NCBI RefSeq assembly: GCF_020567375.1
Contig: NZ_JAJBZM010000003.1
Span: forward strand, 387,333 to 451,332
DNA length: 64,000 nucleotides
Source of the DNA: Janibacter melonis
Lineage (GTDB): Bacteria; Actinomycetota; Actinomycetes; Actinomycetales; Dermatophilaceae
Direction: 5' to 3'
Shown in pieces: positions 8,727 through 20,288 of this stretch. The notes below the pieces were generated by a model. It saw only the letters and a list, made by a program, of their open reading frames with translations, was not told where the DNA came from and searched no databases. Each line of letters opens with the position of its first letter. Positions within the stretch are counted from its first letter, which is position 1. The position numbers and the translations under genes were made by a program.

Positions 8727-9693
8727 GGAGGGCGGGCGCCAGCACGCGCTCGCCCTCGTCCTCGCCTGCCTCGGCGGCCTGCTGACGACCCTGCAGGCCC
8801 GGATGAACGGCGAGATCTCCGCGACGATCGGGGCGCCGGTGCAGGCGGCGCTGTGGAGCTTCGGATCCGGGCTGGCCCTCCTGCTCCTCCTCGCCCTCCT
8901 GCCCGCCGTCCGCTCGGGCATCGGCCGGATCGCCGCGGCCCTGCGCGCCGGCCGGCTGCGCTGGTGGCAGTGCATCGGCGGGACCCTCGGCGCGGTCTTC
9001 GTCGCCGTGCAGACGTACGCAGTGCCGCTCGTCGGCGTCGCGATCTTCACGGTCGCGACCGTCGCCGGGCAGACGAGCAACGCCCTGGCCGTCGACCGGC
9101 TCGGTGTCGGTCCCGGCGGCCGTCGTCCGGTCCAGCCGGTCCGGGTGCTCGCAGCCCTCCTCGCCGTCGTCGGCGTGGCCGTGACGGTGAGCGGGTCCTT
9201 CGGCGACGGCGGCATCTCGGTGCTCGCCGTGGTGCTCGCGCTTCTCGCCGGCGGGGGAGTTGCCTTCCAGCAGGGCGTCAACGCCCGGGTCAACCTCGAG
9301 AGCCGTCATGTGCTCGCGACGACCGGTCAGAACTTCGTCGCCGGCACGACCCTGCTCCTGCTCCTCGCCCTCGTCCAGTACTCGCGGGGCAGCTACCGGC
9401 CCACGAGCTTCGAGGGCGTGCCGTGGTGGGCGTGGTTCGGCGGTCTGGCCGGCATCGCCTTCATCGCCATCGCCGCGTGGGCTGTCGCCCACGTCGGCGT
9501 CCTGCTCTTCGGGCTCGCCCTGCTCACCGGCCAGCTCGGCTCCGCCGTGCTCATCGACGTCGTCTGGCCCAGCGCCGGTCACGAGGTGAGCGCCGTGATG
9601 ATCCTCGGCGTGCTCATCACCTTCGGCGCCGCGGCGCTCGCCGGCTGGGCGGCACGTCCGCGCCGGCGCACCCGGGTGGTGGCCGCTCGATGA
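8716..9693 (+). CDS. DMT superfamily transporter, YdcZ/DUF606 type
   Basis: 325 aa, ten predicted membrane helices arranged as two similar halves of about 150 aa, each with the DUF606 feature of short loops and an N/Q-containing helix ([34 protein letters not shown]). The best start is TTG 8716, overlapping the purH stop by 11 nt; no ATG or GTG lies between this and the first helix. Substrate unknown. It is not part of the usual purH-folD neighbourhood, so translational coupling to purH may be incidental. Confidence 0.8.
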   Translation: MPTEEGGRQHALALVLACLGGLLTTLQARMNGEISATIGAPVQAALWSFGSGLALLLLLALLPAVRSGIGRIAAALRAGRLRWWQCIGGTLGAVFVAVQTYAVPLVGVAIFTVATVAGQTSNALAVDRLGVGPGGRRPVQPVRVLAALLAVVGVAVTVSGSFGDGGISVLAVVLALLAGGGVAFQQGVNARVNLESRHVLATTGQNFVAGTTLLLLLALVQYSRGSYRPTSFEGVPWWAWFGGLAGIAFIAIAAWAVAHVGVLLFGLALLTGQLGSAVLIDVVWPSAGHEVSAVMILGVLITFGAAALAGWAARPRRRTRVVAAR

Positions 9694-9736
9694 CGCCCCG
9701 CCCCGACCTCACCCCTGCGATGGAAGGATGCTCCCC

Positions 9737-10594
9737 GTGACCGCCACTCTCCTCGACGGCAAGGCCGTGCTCGCCGACATCAAGCGCGAGCTCACCGGAC
9801 GGGTCGCCGCCCTGCGCGAGCGCGGCGTCGTCCCCGGCCTGGGCACCGTGCTCGTCGGCGATGACCCCGGCAGCCAGTGGTACGTCGGCGCCAAGCACAA
9901 GGACTGCGCCGAGATCGGCGTGACGAGCATCCGGCGCGACCTGCCGGCGAGCTCGACGCTCGACGAGGTCCTCGCCGTCGTCCGCGAGCTCAACGAGGAC
10001 CCCGCGTGCACCGGCTTCATCGTCCAGCAGCCCACCGGGCTCGACGAGAACGCCATCCTCTCCGCCGTCGACCCGACGAAGGACGTCGACGGGCTGCACC
10101 CGACGAACCTCGGCTGGCTGGTCCTCGGTCACGAGGCACCGCTGCCGTGCACGCCCGTCGGCTGCGTCGAGCTGCTGCGGCGCCACGACGTGCCGATCGC
10201 CGGCGCGAAGGTCGTCGTCGTCGGCCGCGGCATCACCGTCGGCCGCCCCCTCGGCCTCATCCTCACCCGGCGCTCCGAGAACGCGACGGTGACGCTGTGC
10301 CACACCGGCACCCGTGACCTCGCCGCAGAGGTCCGCCAGGCCGACGTCGTCGTCGCCGCCGCGGGCGTGCCGGGCATCATCACCGCCGACATGGTCAAGC
10401 CGGGTGCCGCGGTGCTCGACGTCGGCGTGAGCCGCGTCGTCGCCGAGGACGGCCGCTCGAAGGTCGCCGGAGACGTCGCGGACGACGTCGCCGAGGTGGC
10501 CGGGTGGGTCAGCCCCAACCCCGGGGGCGTCGGCCCGATGACCCGCGCGATGCTGCTGTCGAACGTCGTCGCCGCCGCCGAGCGCCAGCTCTGA
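9737..10594 (+). CDS. folD: Methylenetetrahydrofolate dehydrogenase / methenyltetrahydrofolate cyclohydrolase
   Basis: 285 aa. Interconverts 5,10-methylene-THF and 10-formyl-THF (NADP-dependent), feeding PurN and PurH just upstream. The YxxxK catalytic signature is Y49-K53, the NADP loop is [15 protein letters not shown], and the C-terminal [12 protein letters not shown] block is intact. Instead of the usual VQLPLP the sequence reads VQQPTG. GTG 9737 is preferred because GGAAGGA (9722-9728) sits 8 nt upstream; an ATG at 9728 overlaps that ribosome-binding site. Confidence 0.95.
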   Translation: MTATLLDGKAVLADIKRELTGRVAALRERGVVPGLGTVLVGDDPGSQWYVGAKHKDCAEIGVTSIRRDLPASSTLDEVLAVVRELNEDPACTGFIVQQPTGLDENAILSAVDPTKDVDGLHPTNLGWLVLGHEAPLPCTPVGCVELLRRHDVPIAGAKVVVVGRGITVGRPLGLILTRRSENATVTLCHTGTRDLAAEVRQADVVVAAAGVPGIITADMVKPGAAVLDVGVSRVVAEDGRSKVAGDVADDVAEVAGWVSPNPGGVGPMTRAMLLSNVVAAAERQL

Positions 10595-10604
10595 CCGGCC
10601 CGTC

Positions 10605-10950
10605 GTGAGCGAGGAGCCCCGCGAGATCGAGGTCGAGACCCAGCCTCGTGTCGTCGCCCCCGAGCAGCGGCCCCCGGCGACCCCGCGCCTGTCCGCGTGG
10701 TGGCTCGTCGTGGCCGTCGGGGCGGTCGCGCTCGTCGTCCTCGCCCTCGGTCAGCTGCGCTGGGCGGTCATCCTCGTCGCCTCCGGCCTGTGGCTCGGCG
10801 CGGCGATCCGCGCCGTCGTGCCCGAGACGGTCGCCGGCGGGCTCGTCGTGCGCTCCCGCGGTTTCGACGTCCTCGTGCTCGTCGCGCTCGGCGCTGCCGT
10901 CCTCGTCGTCGGCCTGGCGCTGCGTCGCACCCGCCCCCCCGCCCCGGCGG
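10605..10950 (+). CDS. DUF3017 family small membrane protein, 3' end unresolved
   Basis: GTG 10605 starts 11 bp after folD, the usual place for DUF3017 proteins. About 115 residues are credible: an acidic N-terminus, then three hydrophobic segments (about 27-45, 46-65, 85-103) and an LRRTRPP end. Past about 10930 the frame enters runs of 9 G, 10 C and 7 G and continues 1 kb without a stop, antisense to mdh. That continuation is not a protein; either the real stop is lost through a homopolymer length error or the gene has lost its stop. Function unknown. Confidence 0.7.
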
Positions 10951-10985
10951 GGGGGGGCCCCCCCCCCGGGGGGGCACCCCCCTTC
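10930..10985. other. G/C homopolymer tract between the DUF3017 gene and mdh
   Basis: G9 (10949-10957), C10 (10958-10967), G7 (10968-10974) and C6 (10977-10982) form a mass of self-complementary sequence ending in CCCCCCTTCGTC, the tail seen on other terminators here. A convergent terminator is likely, but the run lengths are suspect and the reading frame of the DUF3017 gene is lost in it. Confidence 0.6.
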
Positions 10986-11002
10986 GTCATGGGGAGGGGC
11001 GG

Positions 11003-11998
11003 TCAGCCCTGGATGAGACCCAGGCCCTTGACCGCCTCGCGCTCCTCCTCGAGCTCGGCGACGGACGCGTCGATCCGGCCGCGCGAGAAGTCGTCGATCT
11101 CCAGGCCCTGGACGATGCTCCAGTCGCCACCGGAGACGGTGACGGGGAAGGAGGAGATGAGGCCCTCCGGCACGCCGTACGAGCCGTCGGACGCGACCGA
11201 CATCGAGACCCAGTCGCCCTCGGGCGTGCCGAGCGCCCAGTCGCGGGCGTGGTCGACGGTGGCGCTCGCCGCGGACGCCGCGGAGGACGCGCCGCGCGCC
11301 TCGATGATCGCCGCGCCGCGCTTGGCGACGGTGGGGATGAAGGTCGACTCCAGCCACTCCTGGTCGCCGACGGCCTCGGCGGCGTTGCGGCCGCCGACCT
11401 CGGCGTGGAAGAGGTCGGGGTACTGGGTCGCCGAGTGGTTGCCCCAGATCGTCATCTTGCGGATCTCGGTGACGGGGACCGACAGCTTCGCCGCGAGCTG
11501 GCTGATCGCGCGGTTGTGGTCGAGACGGGTCAGCGCCGCGAAGCGCTCGCGCGGGATGTCGGGGGCGTTGCTCATCGCGATGAGCGCGTTGGTGTTCGCC
11601 GGGTTGCCGGTGACCGTGACGCGCACGTCGTCGGCCGCGACCTTGTTGAGCGCCTGGCCCTGCGGGGCGAAGATGCCGCCGTTGGCCTCGAGGAGGTCGC
11701 CGCGCTCCATGCCCGGGCCGCGGGGACGCGCGCCGACGAGCAGGGCGTGGTTGACGCCGTCGAAGACGACCTCGGGGTCGTCGCCGATCTCGACGCCGGC
11801 CAGGGTCGGGAAGGCGCAGTCGTCGAGCTCCATGACGACGCCCTCGAGGGCCTTGAGGGCAGGGGTGATCTCGAGCAGGCGCAGCTCGACCGGGGTGTCC
11901 GGGCCGAAGAGGGAGCCGCTCGCGATGCGGAAGAGGAGGCTGTAGCCGATCTGACCGGCGGCGCCGGTGACGGCGACCTTGACGGGCGTGGTGCTCAC
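11003..11998 (-). CDS. mdh: Malate dehydrogenase
   Basis: 331 aa, the long MDH type 2 family (NAD-dependent, TCA cycle, cytoplasmic). The nucleotide loop GAAGQIG is at 12-18, the substrate-binding arginines lie in the 91-100 [10 protein letters not shown] mobile loop, D160/R163 in LTRLDHNRA, and the proton acceptor is H188 in [12 protein letters not shown]. The start ATG 11998 is followed by the conserved [17 protein letters not shown]. It is convergent with folD/DUF3017, and sucCD of the same cycle lies 7 kb away. Confidence 0.97.
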   Translation of the reverse strand: MSTTPVKVAVTGAAGQIGYSLLFRIASGSLFGPDTPVELRLLEITPALKALEGVVMELDDCAFPTLAGVEIGDDPEVVFDGVNHALLVGARPRGPGMERGDLLEANGGIFAPQGQALNKVAADDVRVTVTGNPANTNALIAMSNAPDIPRERFAALTRLDHNRAISQLAAKLSVPVTEIRKMTIWGNHSATQYPDLFHAEVGGRNAAEAVGDQEWLESTFIPTVAKRGAAIIEARGASSAASAASATVDHARDWALGTPEGDWVSMSVASDGSYGVPEGLISSFPVTVSGGDWSIVQGLEIDDFSRGRIDASVAELEEEREAVKGLGLIQG

Positions 11999-12208
11999 TG
12001 GGACTTCTACCCCTTCGTCGTGGGTGTCGGATGTCCCTCGACTCTAGCCCGCTCGCGCGGCCGGACGGGCAGCCGGGTCACGCTGCGAGGACCGGGGGAG
12101 CCCGGATGTGGTGAGATCTGGTGGTGCCGTCAGGCACCTGCGCGGCGACCCGCCGCGCCCGACTCGAAGGGGGAGCGCCGTGGCTCCAGCGGTGGCCGGA
12201 GGCCGGTC

Positions 12209-13096
12209 ATGACCCAGCGCCGGCTCGGCGTGCTCGCCCTCGTCGTCATGCTCCTCGCCGACGCCGTGCTCCTCGCCTGGGTCTTCGGGCTGCTGCCCGG
12301 CAGCGGGGCGGACGCGGCGGTGCCCGAGCCCGCGGCTGCGCCGACCGCGACGTCGGCCTCGCCCTCTGCCTCGCCGAGCGCGACCTCGAAGCCCGCGGCC
12401 CCGGCGGCGCGGTACGTCGCGACCTCCGTCGGCGACACCCTGTGGCGGGCCTCGGTCGCCCGGTGCACCGGTGACGCGGCGGTCGTCGAGCGCTCGCAGG
12501 ACGGCGGCGCGAGCTGGGAGCGCACCCGCTACGACGGGCAGGTCGTCTACCGCCTGCGCCTCACCGAGCCCTCGGTGGGCTTCGCCGTCGGTGCCGACCG
12601 CGGGTGCCCCGAGACGGTCGTCAAGAGCACCGGCGACGGCGGTCAGACCTGGCAGGAGACGTCGGCGGGCCAGACCTGGGCCCCTCTGCGTGACGGGAAT
12701 GTCCTCGTCCCCGGTGGCGAGGAGGTCGACGCGTGCGGGTCGGCGCGGGCCGTCGGACTCGCGCCCGTCGACGAGACGAGCGCGTGGGCGGCCTGCTCGG
12801 ACGGCACCCTGCGGCGCACCACCGACACCGGGGCCAGCTGGGAGGGCGTCGGCCGGGCGAAGGGGGTGACCTCGCTCGCCGTGAGCGGCGAGCGGCTCCT
12901 CGTGGGCTCGGTCGTCACCGGGTGCGACGGGCTCTCCGTGGCGTCCGGCACCACCTCGCAGGCCGACCTCGAGGACGCGACGTGCGTCTCGGGCGCCCGC
13001 ACCGCCGCCGTCGTCCTGGGCGAGCAGGGTGGGTGGCTCGTCGGCACGAGCTCGTGGAGCAGCGCCGACCTCTCCTCGTGGGAGCCGGTCGCCTAG
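12209..13096 (+). CDS. Secreted or membrane-anchored Asp-box (BNR-like) repeat protein
   Basis: 295 aa from ATG 12209 (GGAGG 12198-12202). An N-terminal membrane segment (about 8-30) is followed by an Ala/Pro/Ser/Thr linker (about 35-65) and an extracellular domain with Asp-box motifs: SQDGGASWERT, STGDGGQTWQET and TTDTGASWEGV. Such motifs mark beta-propeller folds (sialidase, Vps10, YCF48-like), but sialidase catalytic residues are not evident, so no enzyme activity is proposed. The stop codon (13094-13096) overlaps the stop codon of the convergent rskA by 2 bp. The frame is open far upstream, but that part is antisense to mdh. Confidence 0.75.
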   Translation: MTQRRLGVLALVVMLLADAVLLAWVFGLLPGSGADAAVPEPAAAPTATSASPSASPSATSKPAAPAARYVATSVGDTLWRASVARCTGDAAVVERSQDGGASWERTRYDGQVVYRLRLTEPSVGFAVGADRGCPETVVKSTGDGGQTWQETSAGQTWAPLRDGNVLVPGGEEVDACGSARAVGLAPVDETSAWAACSDGTLRRTTDTGASWEGVGRAKGVTSLAVSGERLLVGSVVTGCDGLSVASGTTSQADLEDATCVSGARTAAVVLGEQGGWLVGTSSWSSADLSSWEPVA

Positions 13097-13866
13097 AGCG
13101 CGACGACGGCGATCGGGTCGCTCGTCGGCTGCTTCGAGCCGCTGCTCGGCTCGATCGTCAGACCGACGCCGGTGGCGCCGGACGCGTCGCCGGTGAGCAG
13201 GACCGGGGCAGAGCCCGACGCGAAGACCGTCGAGGCGTGCATCGTGCCGGAGTCGTCTGCGAGCCAGGCCTGGTAGCGCTTGTCGGCGTCCGTCTCGGGC
13301 AGGTCCGTGGGCACGAGGACTGCGGCGTCCATCGACGCGCTGCGCACGACCTCGACGGTGCCCCCGCCCGTGACCTGCGCCCGGGCGGTCCGCGCGTCGG
13401 GCGCGTCCATGACGAGCTGGGCCATGTCGGTCTGGCTGCTCTGCTCGGTCTGGGTGACCTGCCAGGCGACGGTGCCCCCGACGGCGAGCGCGGCCGCGGC
13501 GGCCAGGACGCTCACGCGGCGGCCCCACCGACGCGTCGTGGTGATCGGCACGACGTCGGCGTGCCGGCCCTGCTGCGGGTCGACGCCCTCGGAGGTGCTC
13601 TCGGCGCCGGCGTGACCGTCCTGGTCTCCGACGAGCGGCGGCAGCTGACGGGTCTGGGTGATGCCGGCGAGGACCGAGGCGCGCATGCTCGGCGGCGGGG
13701 AGACGGCCTCGTCGGAGGCGAGCAGCGGGCCGAGCTCGGCGAAGGAGGCGACCTCTTCGCGGCAGGCCGCGCACTCGCGCATGTGCTCCTCGAAGGCGGA
13801 CCGCTCGGCGTCGTCGAGTGCGTCCAGGGCGTAGGCCCCGGTCAGCGTGTGCAGCTCGGCGTTCAT
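13093..13866 (-). CDS. rskA: Anti-sigma-K factor, RskA family
   Basis: 257 aa. The N-terminal zinc anti-sigma domain has the HxxxCxxC signature in HMRECAACREE (about 28-38); a single helix follows a WGRR stretch (about 115-135), and the C-terminal extracytoplasmic RskA domain ends in the WLADDSGTMHAS...EPSSGS segment. Members of the family hold SigK at the membrane until regulated proteolysis releases it. ATG 13866 overlaps the sigK stop (ATGA), indicating translational coupling. The order oxidoreductase-fasciclin-sigK-rskA makes it the last gene of its operon. Confidence 0.9.
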   Translation of the reverse strand: MNAELHTLTGAYALDALDDAERSAFEEHMRECAACREEVASFAELGPLLASDEAVSPPPSMRASVLAGITQTRQLPPLVGDQDGHAGAESTSEGVDPQQGRHADVVPITTTRRWGRRVSVLAAAAALAVGGTVAWQVTQTEQSSQTDMAQLVMDAPDARTARAQVTGGGTVEVVRSASMDAAVLVPTDLPETDADKRYQAWLADDSGTMHASTVFASGSAPVLLTGDASGATGVGLTIEPSSGSKQPTSDPIAVVAL

Positions 13867-14483
13867 GCGGTCACCCCCAGCGAGTCTCGTAGTCGTATCA
13901 GGCCGTCTCGGATGCGTGTCTTCGCGGTGCCGAGCGGCAGGTCCAGCAGCGCGGCCACCTCGGTGTGCGTGTACCCCCCGAGGTAGGCCAGTGTGACGGC
14001 CTCGCGCTGGACCTCGGTGAGGTCCCCCAGCGCGCGGTGCACCCGGGCCGCCTCGAGGCGGGCCGCGGCGACCTCGGCGGTCGAGTCGTAGGCCGGGCTG
14101 TGCGTCTCGACCTCGTAGCGGTGGTCGCGGTGGTCGGCCGCCTCGCTGGCCCGGACCCGGTCGACGGCGCGGCGGTGGGCGATGGTGAGCATCCACCCGA
14201 GCGCGCTGCCCCGGGCGGGGTCGAAGCGGCTCGCGGTGCGCCAGATGTCGAGGAAGACCTCCTGGGCGACCTCCTCGGACTGCGCCGGGTTGCGCAGGAC
14301 GCGCACGACGAGACCGTAGACCCGTGAGGCCGTCGCGTCGTAGAGCGCGGCGAAGGCTGACTCGTCCCCGGTCGCAGAGCGACGCAGGAGGGCGGCGAGG
14401 TCGGGGACCACAGGTGCGCGGGCGTCGTCGACCGGTGACTCATCATCGCTCGACAACGCCCGCATGCACCCATGATCACTCAT
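13863..14483 (-). CDS. sigK: ECF RNA polymerase sigma factor, SigK type
   Basis: 206 aa. Region 2 (about 40-110) contains the RVYGLVVRVLRNPAQSEEVAQEVFLDIWR helices and region 4 (about 140-198) ends in a helix-turn-helix with GGYTHTEVAALLDLPLGTAKTRIRDG. Pairing with an RskA anti-sigma and a neighbouring fasciclin lipoprotein matches mycobacterial SigK, whose known targets include the MPT70/MPT83 fasciclin antigens. Candidate SigK-type promoters lie at 16786-16813, 15209-15235 and 59303-59329. ATG 14483 is the longest sensible start; ATG 14465 is an alternative. Confidence 0.92.
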   Translation of the reverse strand: MSDHGCMRALSSDDESPVDDARAPVVPDLAALLRRSATGDESAFAALYDATASRVYGLVVRVLRNPAQSEEVAQEVFLDIWRTASRFDPARGSALGWMLTIAHRRAVDRVRASEAADHRDHRYEVETHSPAYDSTAEVAAARLEAARVHRALGDLTEVQREAVTLAYLGGYTHTEVAALLDLPLGTAKTRIRDGLIRLRDSLGVTA

Positions 14484-14505
14484 CCCCCGCCGTGGTCGTG
14501 CTTTC

Positions 14506-15168
14506 TTACTTCTTCATCTCGGGCATGAGGACGCCGTCGATGATGTAGACGGTGGCGTTGGAGGTCTGGACGTTGCCGCAGACGACCTTCGCGTCGCCGA
14601 CGGTGAAGTCCTCGCCGGAGCCCTCGACGGTGATCTCGTCACCGGCGAGCGTCTTGTGCGTGCCCGCGAGGTCCTCGGGCGTGAGCTTGCCCTTGACGAC
14701 GTGGTGCGTGAGGACGGTGGTGAGCAGACCCTTCGGGTCGGCCATCGCCGAGTCGAGAGTCTTCTTGTCGACCGCGGAGAAGGCGTCGTTCGTCGGGGCG
14801 AAGACGGTGATGTCCTCGGAGCTGTTGAGCGTGTCGACCAGGCCGGCCTCCTTGACCGCGCCGACGAGCGTCTTGAGGTCGGGGTTGTTGCTCGCGGCGG
14901 TCGCGACCGGGTCCTTGGCCATGCCGGCGAAGGAGCCCGCGCCGTCGGCCGGGACCGACTCGCAGCCGGGGCCGAAGGGCTCGTCGCCCATGGCCATGTC
15001 GTCGCTCGAGCTGGAGCTGGACTCCATGGGGGAGGAGGACGAGGAGCTCATGCCGGAGCTGGTGCTCGAGCCGCTGGCGGTGTCGGTGTCGCCGCCACCG
15101 CACGCGGTGAGCGCGAGGGGGAGGGCGGCGAGGGTGGCCAGGGCGGTGGTGCGGGTGATGCGTCGCAT
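14506..15168 (-). CDS. Fasciclin (FAS1) domain lipoprotein
   Basis: 220 aa. Lipoprotein signal with lipobox LTAC (cysteine about residue 23), then a Ser/Met-rich linker (about 30-62), then one FAS1 domain (about 85-218) with the conserved ITVFAPTNDAF and HHVVKGKL blocks. Equivalent to the MPT83/MPT70 family of surface antigens; FAS1 domains mediate adhesion or ligand binding and no enzyme function is known. It lies 22 bp before sigK in the same operon and carries its own SigK-like promoter 40 nt upstream of ATG 15168, so the lipoprotein can be made in excess over the sigma factor. Confidence 0.9.
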   Translation of the reverse strand: MRRITRTTALATLAALPLALTACGGGDTDTASGSSTSSGMSSSSSSPMESSSSSSDDMAMGDEPFGPGCESVPADGAGSFAGMAKDPVATAASNNPDLKTLVGAVKEAGLVDTLNSSEDITVFAPTNDAFSAVDKKTLDSAMADPKGLLTTVLTHHVVKGKLTPEDLAGTHKTLAGDEITVEGSGEDFTVGDAKVVCGNVQTSNATVYIIDGVLMPEMKK

Positions 15169-15208
15169 GGGAGCGGTCCTCTCTGAGGGGATCAAGCTGA
15201 CACCTGGT

Positions 15209-15235
15209 CTTCGTCGCTGCGCGCAGATCGGATGG
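15209..15235 (-). promoter_or_regulatory. Candidate SigK promoter of the fasciclin gene
   Basis: Minus-strand CCATCC (15235-15230), 15 bp, then ACGAAG (15214-15209). The hexamers resemble the -35 CCATCC / -10 CCGAAT type I recall for mycobacterial SigK promoters. A near-identical CCCATCCGA context occurs before the CHRD-like gene at 59244. Confidence 0.55.
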
Positions 15236-15266
15236 GTCTGCGGCGCAACCTTTTTCGGACGAGCCC

Positions 15267-16778
15267 TCAGGTGACGACGACGGCGATCGTGTGCAGGCCG
15301 GTGGCCCCCTTCGGGAAGGGCGTGGCCCGCTCGGTGGTCTGGGTGTAGCCGGTCTCGTCGGTCGCGCGGACCGAGATGTCGTGACGGCCGGGGGTGGCCC
15401 GCCACGGCAGGTACCACTGACGCCAGTAGTCGATGCCTGCATCGGGACCCAGGGTGGCGCGCTGCCACTCGCCGTCGTCGATCCTCACCTCGACGCGCTC
15501 GATGCCGCGCTGCTGGGCCCAGGCGACACCGCCGATGACGGTGCTCCCGGCCGGGATGGGGTCGAGCGGCTTGGGGGTGTCGATGCGCGACTGCGTGAGC
15601 ACCGGGGCGTCGGTCGCCCAGTCACGGTCGGTCCAGTAGGCGCTCTGGGCGGCGTAGGTCGTCAGGGTCATCTTCGTCAGCCACTTCGTCGCGCCGACGA
15701 ATCCGTAGAGCCCGGGCGTGACGAGGCGCACGGGGAAGCCGTGCTCGCGGGGCAGCGGCGCGCCGTCCATGCCGACGACGACGAGCGCGTCGCGGTCGTC
15801 CAGGAGCGCCTGGACCGGGGTCGAGATCGTCATACCCTCGACGCTCGTGCTGAGCACCTGGTCGGCGCCGGGGCGCACGCCGACGCGCTCGAGCAGGGTG
15901 CGGGTGGGCACCCCGAGCCAGCGGGCGGAGCCGACGTAGCCGCCGCCGACCTCGTTGCTCACGCAGGTCATCGTGATGTCCTTCTCGATCATCGGCAGCT
16001 CGAGCAGCTCGTCGAAGGAGAGGGTGAGGGGCCGCTCGACGTCGCCGTCGATGACGAGCTGCCAGTCCTTCGGGTCCACACGCGGCACGGTGAGGGCGGT
16101 GTCGACCCGGTAGAAGGCGTCCCGCGGGGTGACGAAGGGGGAGACCCCCTCGTGCGTGCCCTCGATGCCGGCGGGGAGCGGCCGGGGAGAGGTCGTGGGC
16201 TCCGGCAGCGCGATCTCGGGGACGCGGCGGCGAGCGGTGATGACCTGACCGCCGCCGCCGAGCGCCGCGGCGGCGACGCCCGCGCCACCGGCGGCGAGGA
16301 CCCCGCGGCGGGCTGGCTGGCCGGGGGCCGCCCAGGTGTCGGCCTCACGACGGCCGGCGAGCCAGGCGAGGGTGGCGCAGCCGAGGACTCCGGCGACGAC
16401 CGACGGGAGCACGGCGGCGGGGCCGGCAGCGGGCCGGCTGAGCGCAGCAGCACCCGCGAGCGCGGTGAGCGCGGCGAGCAGCCCGAGGCCCAGCACCGGC
16501 CGGGTGCGGTGCAGGACGCCGGCCAGGGCGGCCAGCAGCAGGGTGACGACGGCGACGGATCCGACGAGGATCGGTTTGTCGGCGGTGCCGAAGGTCGAGA
16601 CCGCCCACTCCTTGACGGGGGTGGGGGTGGCGTCGATGACCGTGGACCCGACGGCGAGGACCGGCGAGGCGGCGGGGTCGACGAGCGCGGCGACGAGGTG
16701 CGCCGCGCCGGTGCCCAGGGCGGCTGCGAGCAGCCCGTGCAGGGCGCCCACCCGGTCGGGGGTCTGAGATCTCTCCAT
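15267..16778 (-). CDS. Membrane-anchored molybdopterin-dependent oxidoreductase (sulfite oxidase family)
   Basis: 503 aa. About four hydrophobic helices (10-130) precede a twin-arginine-like ARRGVLAAGGAG segment, a molybdopterin-binding domain (about 215-400) and a C-terminal Mo-co dimerisation domain (to 503). The molybdenum-ligating cysteine is in ITMTCVSNEVGG. Electron acceptor and substrate are unknown. ATG 16778 is chosen over GTG 16826 because a CCATCC-N16-CCGAAC promoter ends exactly 7 nt before it, which would put GTG 16826 upstream of transcription. GTG 16826 overlaps the idh stop (GTGA), so a coupled longer form (+16 aa) remains possible. First gene of the sigK-rskA operon. Confidence 0.88.
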   Translation of the reverse strand: MERSQTPDRVGALHGLLAAALGTGAAHLVAALVDPAASPVLAVGSTVIDATPTPVKEWAVSTFGTADKPILVGSVAVVTLLLAALAGVLHRTRPVLGLGLLAALTALAGAAALSRPAAGPAAVLPSVVAGVLGCATLAWLAGRREADTWAAPGQPARRGVLAAGGAGVAAAALGGGGQVITARRRVPEIALPEPTTSPRPLPAGIEGTHEGVSPFVTPRDAFYRVDTALTVPRVDPKDWQLVIDGDVERPLTLSFDELLELPMIEKDITMTCVSNEVGGGYVGSARWLGVPTRTLLERVGVRPGADQVLSTSVEGMTISTPVQALLDDRDALVVVGMDGAPLPREHGFPVRLVTPGLYGFVGATKWLTKMTLTTYAAQSAYWTDRDWATDAPVLTQSRIDTPKPLDPIPAGSTVIGGVAWAQQRGIERVEVRIDDGEWQRATLGPDAGIDYWRQWYLPWRATPGRHDISVRATDETGYTQTTERATPFPKGATGLHTIAVVVT

Positions 16779-16785
16779 GGTGGAG

Positions 16786-16813
16786 GTTCGGCGCAGACCC
16801 GCCGTCCGGATGG
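16786..16813 (-). promoter_or_regulatory. Candidate SigK promoter of the molybdopterin oxidoreductase operon
   Basis: Minus-strand CCATCC (16813-16808), 16 bp, then CCGAAC (16791-16786), 7 nt before ATG 16778. This is the best match in the window to the SigK-type pattern, and suggests a leaderless, autoregulated operon that includes sigK and rskA. Confidence 0.6.
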
Positions 16814-16822
16814 GCGTGCGGG

Positions 16823-19042
<2,220 letters not shown>

Positions 19043-19214
19043 GTGACTCCTCCGTCGGGGTCGTGATGGGTGGCTCGTCCCGATCTTCCCACGGACCCCT
19101 CGCGGGCCGCCGGGGCGTTCGGCTCTGTCGCGGCGGCGGCCCGGGCCGACCCGTCCGCCCGGGCCTGGACAGGTCGTGGGAGGAGCCGCGCGGGGTGCCC
19201 CATACTGACGGGCG

Positions 19215-20288
19215 ATGTCGAGCACCTACCCCACGGGACCCCCCGCCAGCCTGCGACGCGACCGCACCGTCGACATCGCGCGCGGCATCTCCATCGTCCT
19301 CATCGTCCTCTCGCACGTCATCGTCGGCGTGTGGCAGTCCGACGCCATCGAGACGGGGGCGAAGGGGCCGCTCATGCCGGCGCTCTACCTCGTGCACATC
19401 GTCGTCTTCGCCGTCCTCGCCGGTCTCTTCGTCGAGCGGGGGGTGAGCCGTCGGGGCGCGGCGCGCTACCTCGCCGAGCGGGGCGCGCTCTTCGTCTGGC
19501 TCTACCTGCTGTGGACCCTGCTGCAGCGCGGGTCGAGGGTGCTCGGCGGCCCCTTCGCGAGCACGGCCGCCTCGCCGGTCGAGCTGCTGCGCCTGTGGCG
19601 GCCCGAGGGGCAGCTGTGGTTCCTCCCGTGGCTGCTCGCGGCCACGGTGCTCGTCGCGCTCGTCCACCCCTGGCGCTCGCGGCGACGCGGGCTCGCCCTG
19701 CTCGGGGCCACCGCAGCCCTCGCGCTCGTCGTGTGGGGCTGGGAGCCCAACGCCGTGGTCGTCCAGGGGCTCGCGCTCACGCCCTTCTTCGTCGCGGGGG
19801 TGCTCGTCCGGGGCGATCGTGTCGTCGACCTCGTCAGCGGGTCGACGGTCCTGCGGCTGGGCGTCGTGGCGCTGGCGGCCGGCGTGGTGTACCTCGGCGT
19901 CGTCGCCGTCGGGAACTTCGCCATGCCGACCGCGGCGAGCCCGGACCGCTCGGCGATCCCGCTCGTCTGGGGCGTCCTGGGCTCGACGAGCGGCCTCGTG
20001 CTCGTGCTCGCGGTGAGCGCGCTGCTCGCCCGGCTGCCCGGTCTGGGCTGGCTGGCCTTCGTCGGGCAGCGCAGCATGGAGATCTACCTCGCGCACATCC
20101 TCGTCGGGGTGCTCGTGCGGGCCGTCCTCGTCGACGAGGGCGTGCAGACCGACGGTGCCCACCTCGTCGTCGGCACGGCCGTCGGGGTGCTCGCGCCGCT
20201 GGGGATCTGGTGGCTGGCGGGCCGGGCGCGGATGGGCTGGCTCTTCGCCCTCCCCGCCCCGCTGCAGCGGCGGATGCGGGCGGTCTGA
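19215..20288 (+). CDS. Acyltransferase 3-like multi-spanning membrane protein
   Basis: 357 aa, about ten transmembrane helices. The N-terminus [22 protein letters not shown] matches the R-x10-H pattern of the OafA/WecH acyltransferase family (acylation of cell-surface sugars), and [20 protein letters not shown] matches its last helices. A CATACT box (19201-19206) lies 8 nt before ATG 19215, so the message is probably leaderless. The adjacent priming sugar transferase fits a role in modifying a cell-surface glycan, but no other polysaccharide genes are near. Confidence 0.8.
   Translation: MSSTYPTGPPASLRRDRTVDIARGISIVLIVLSHVIVGVWQSDAIETGAKGPLMPALYLVHIVVFAVLAGLFVERGVSRRGAARYLAERGALFVWLYLLWTLLQRGSRVLGGPFASTAASPVELLRLWRPEGQLWFLPWLLAATVLVALVHPWRSRRRGLALLGATAALALVVWGWEPNAVVVQGLALTPFFVAGVLVRGDRVVDLVSGSTVLRLGVVALAAGVVYLGVVAVGNFAMPTAASPDRSAIPLVWGVLGSTSGLVLVLAVSALLARLPGLGWLAFVGQRSMEIYLAHILVGVLVRAVLVDEGVQTDGAHLVVGTAVGVLAPLGIWWLAGRARMGWLFALPAPLQRRMRAV

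Noticed and set aside
10951-11945. Continuation of the DUF3017 frame through mdh
   Set aside because: It follows an unreliable homopolymer tract and is antisense to a complete, motif-intact malate dehydrogenase.
10697-12208. Long upstream extension of the Asp-box protein frame
   Set aside because: It is antisense to mdh and lacks domains; the real start is ATG 12209 with GGAGG.
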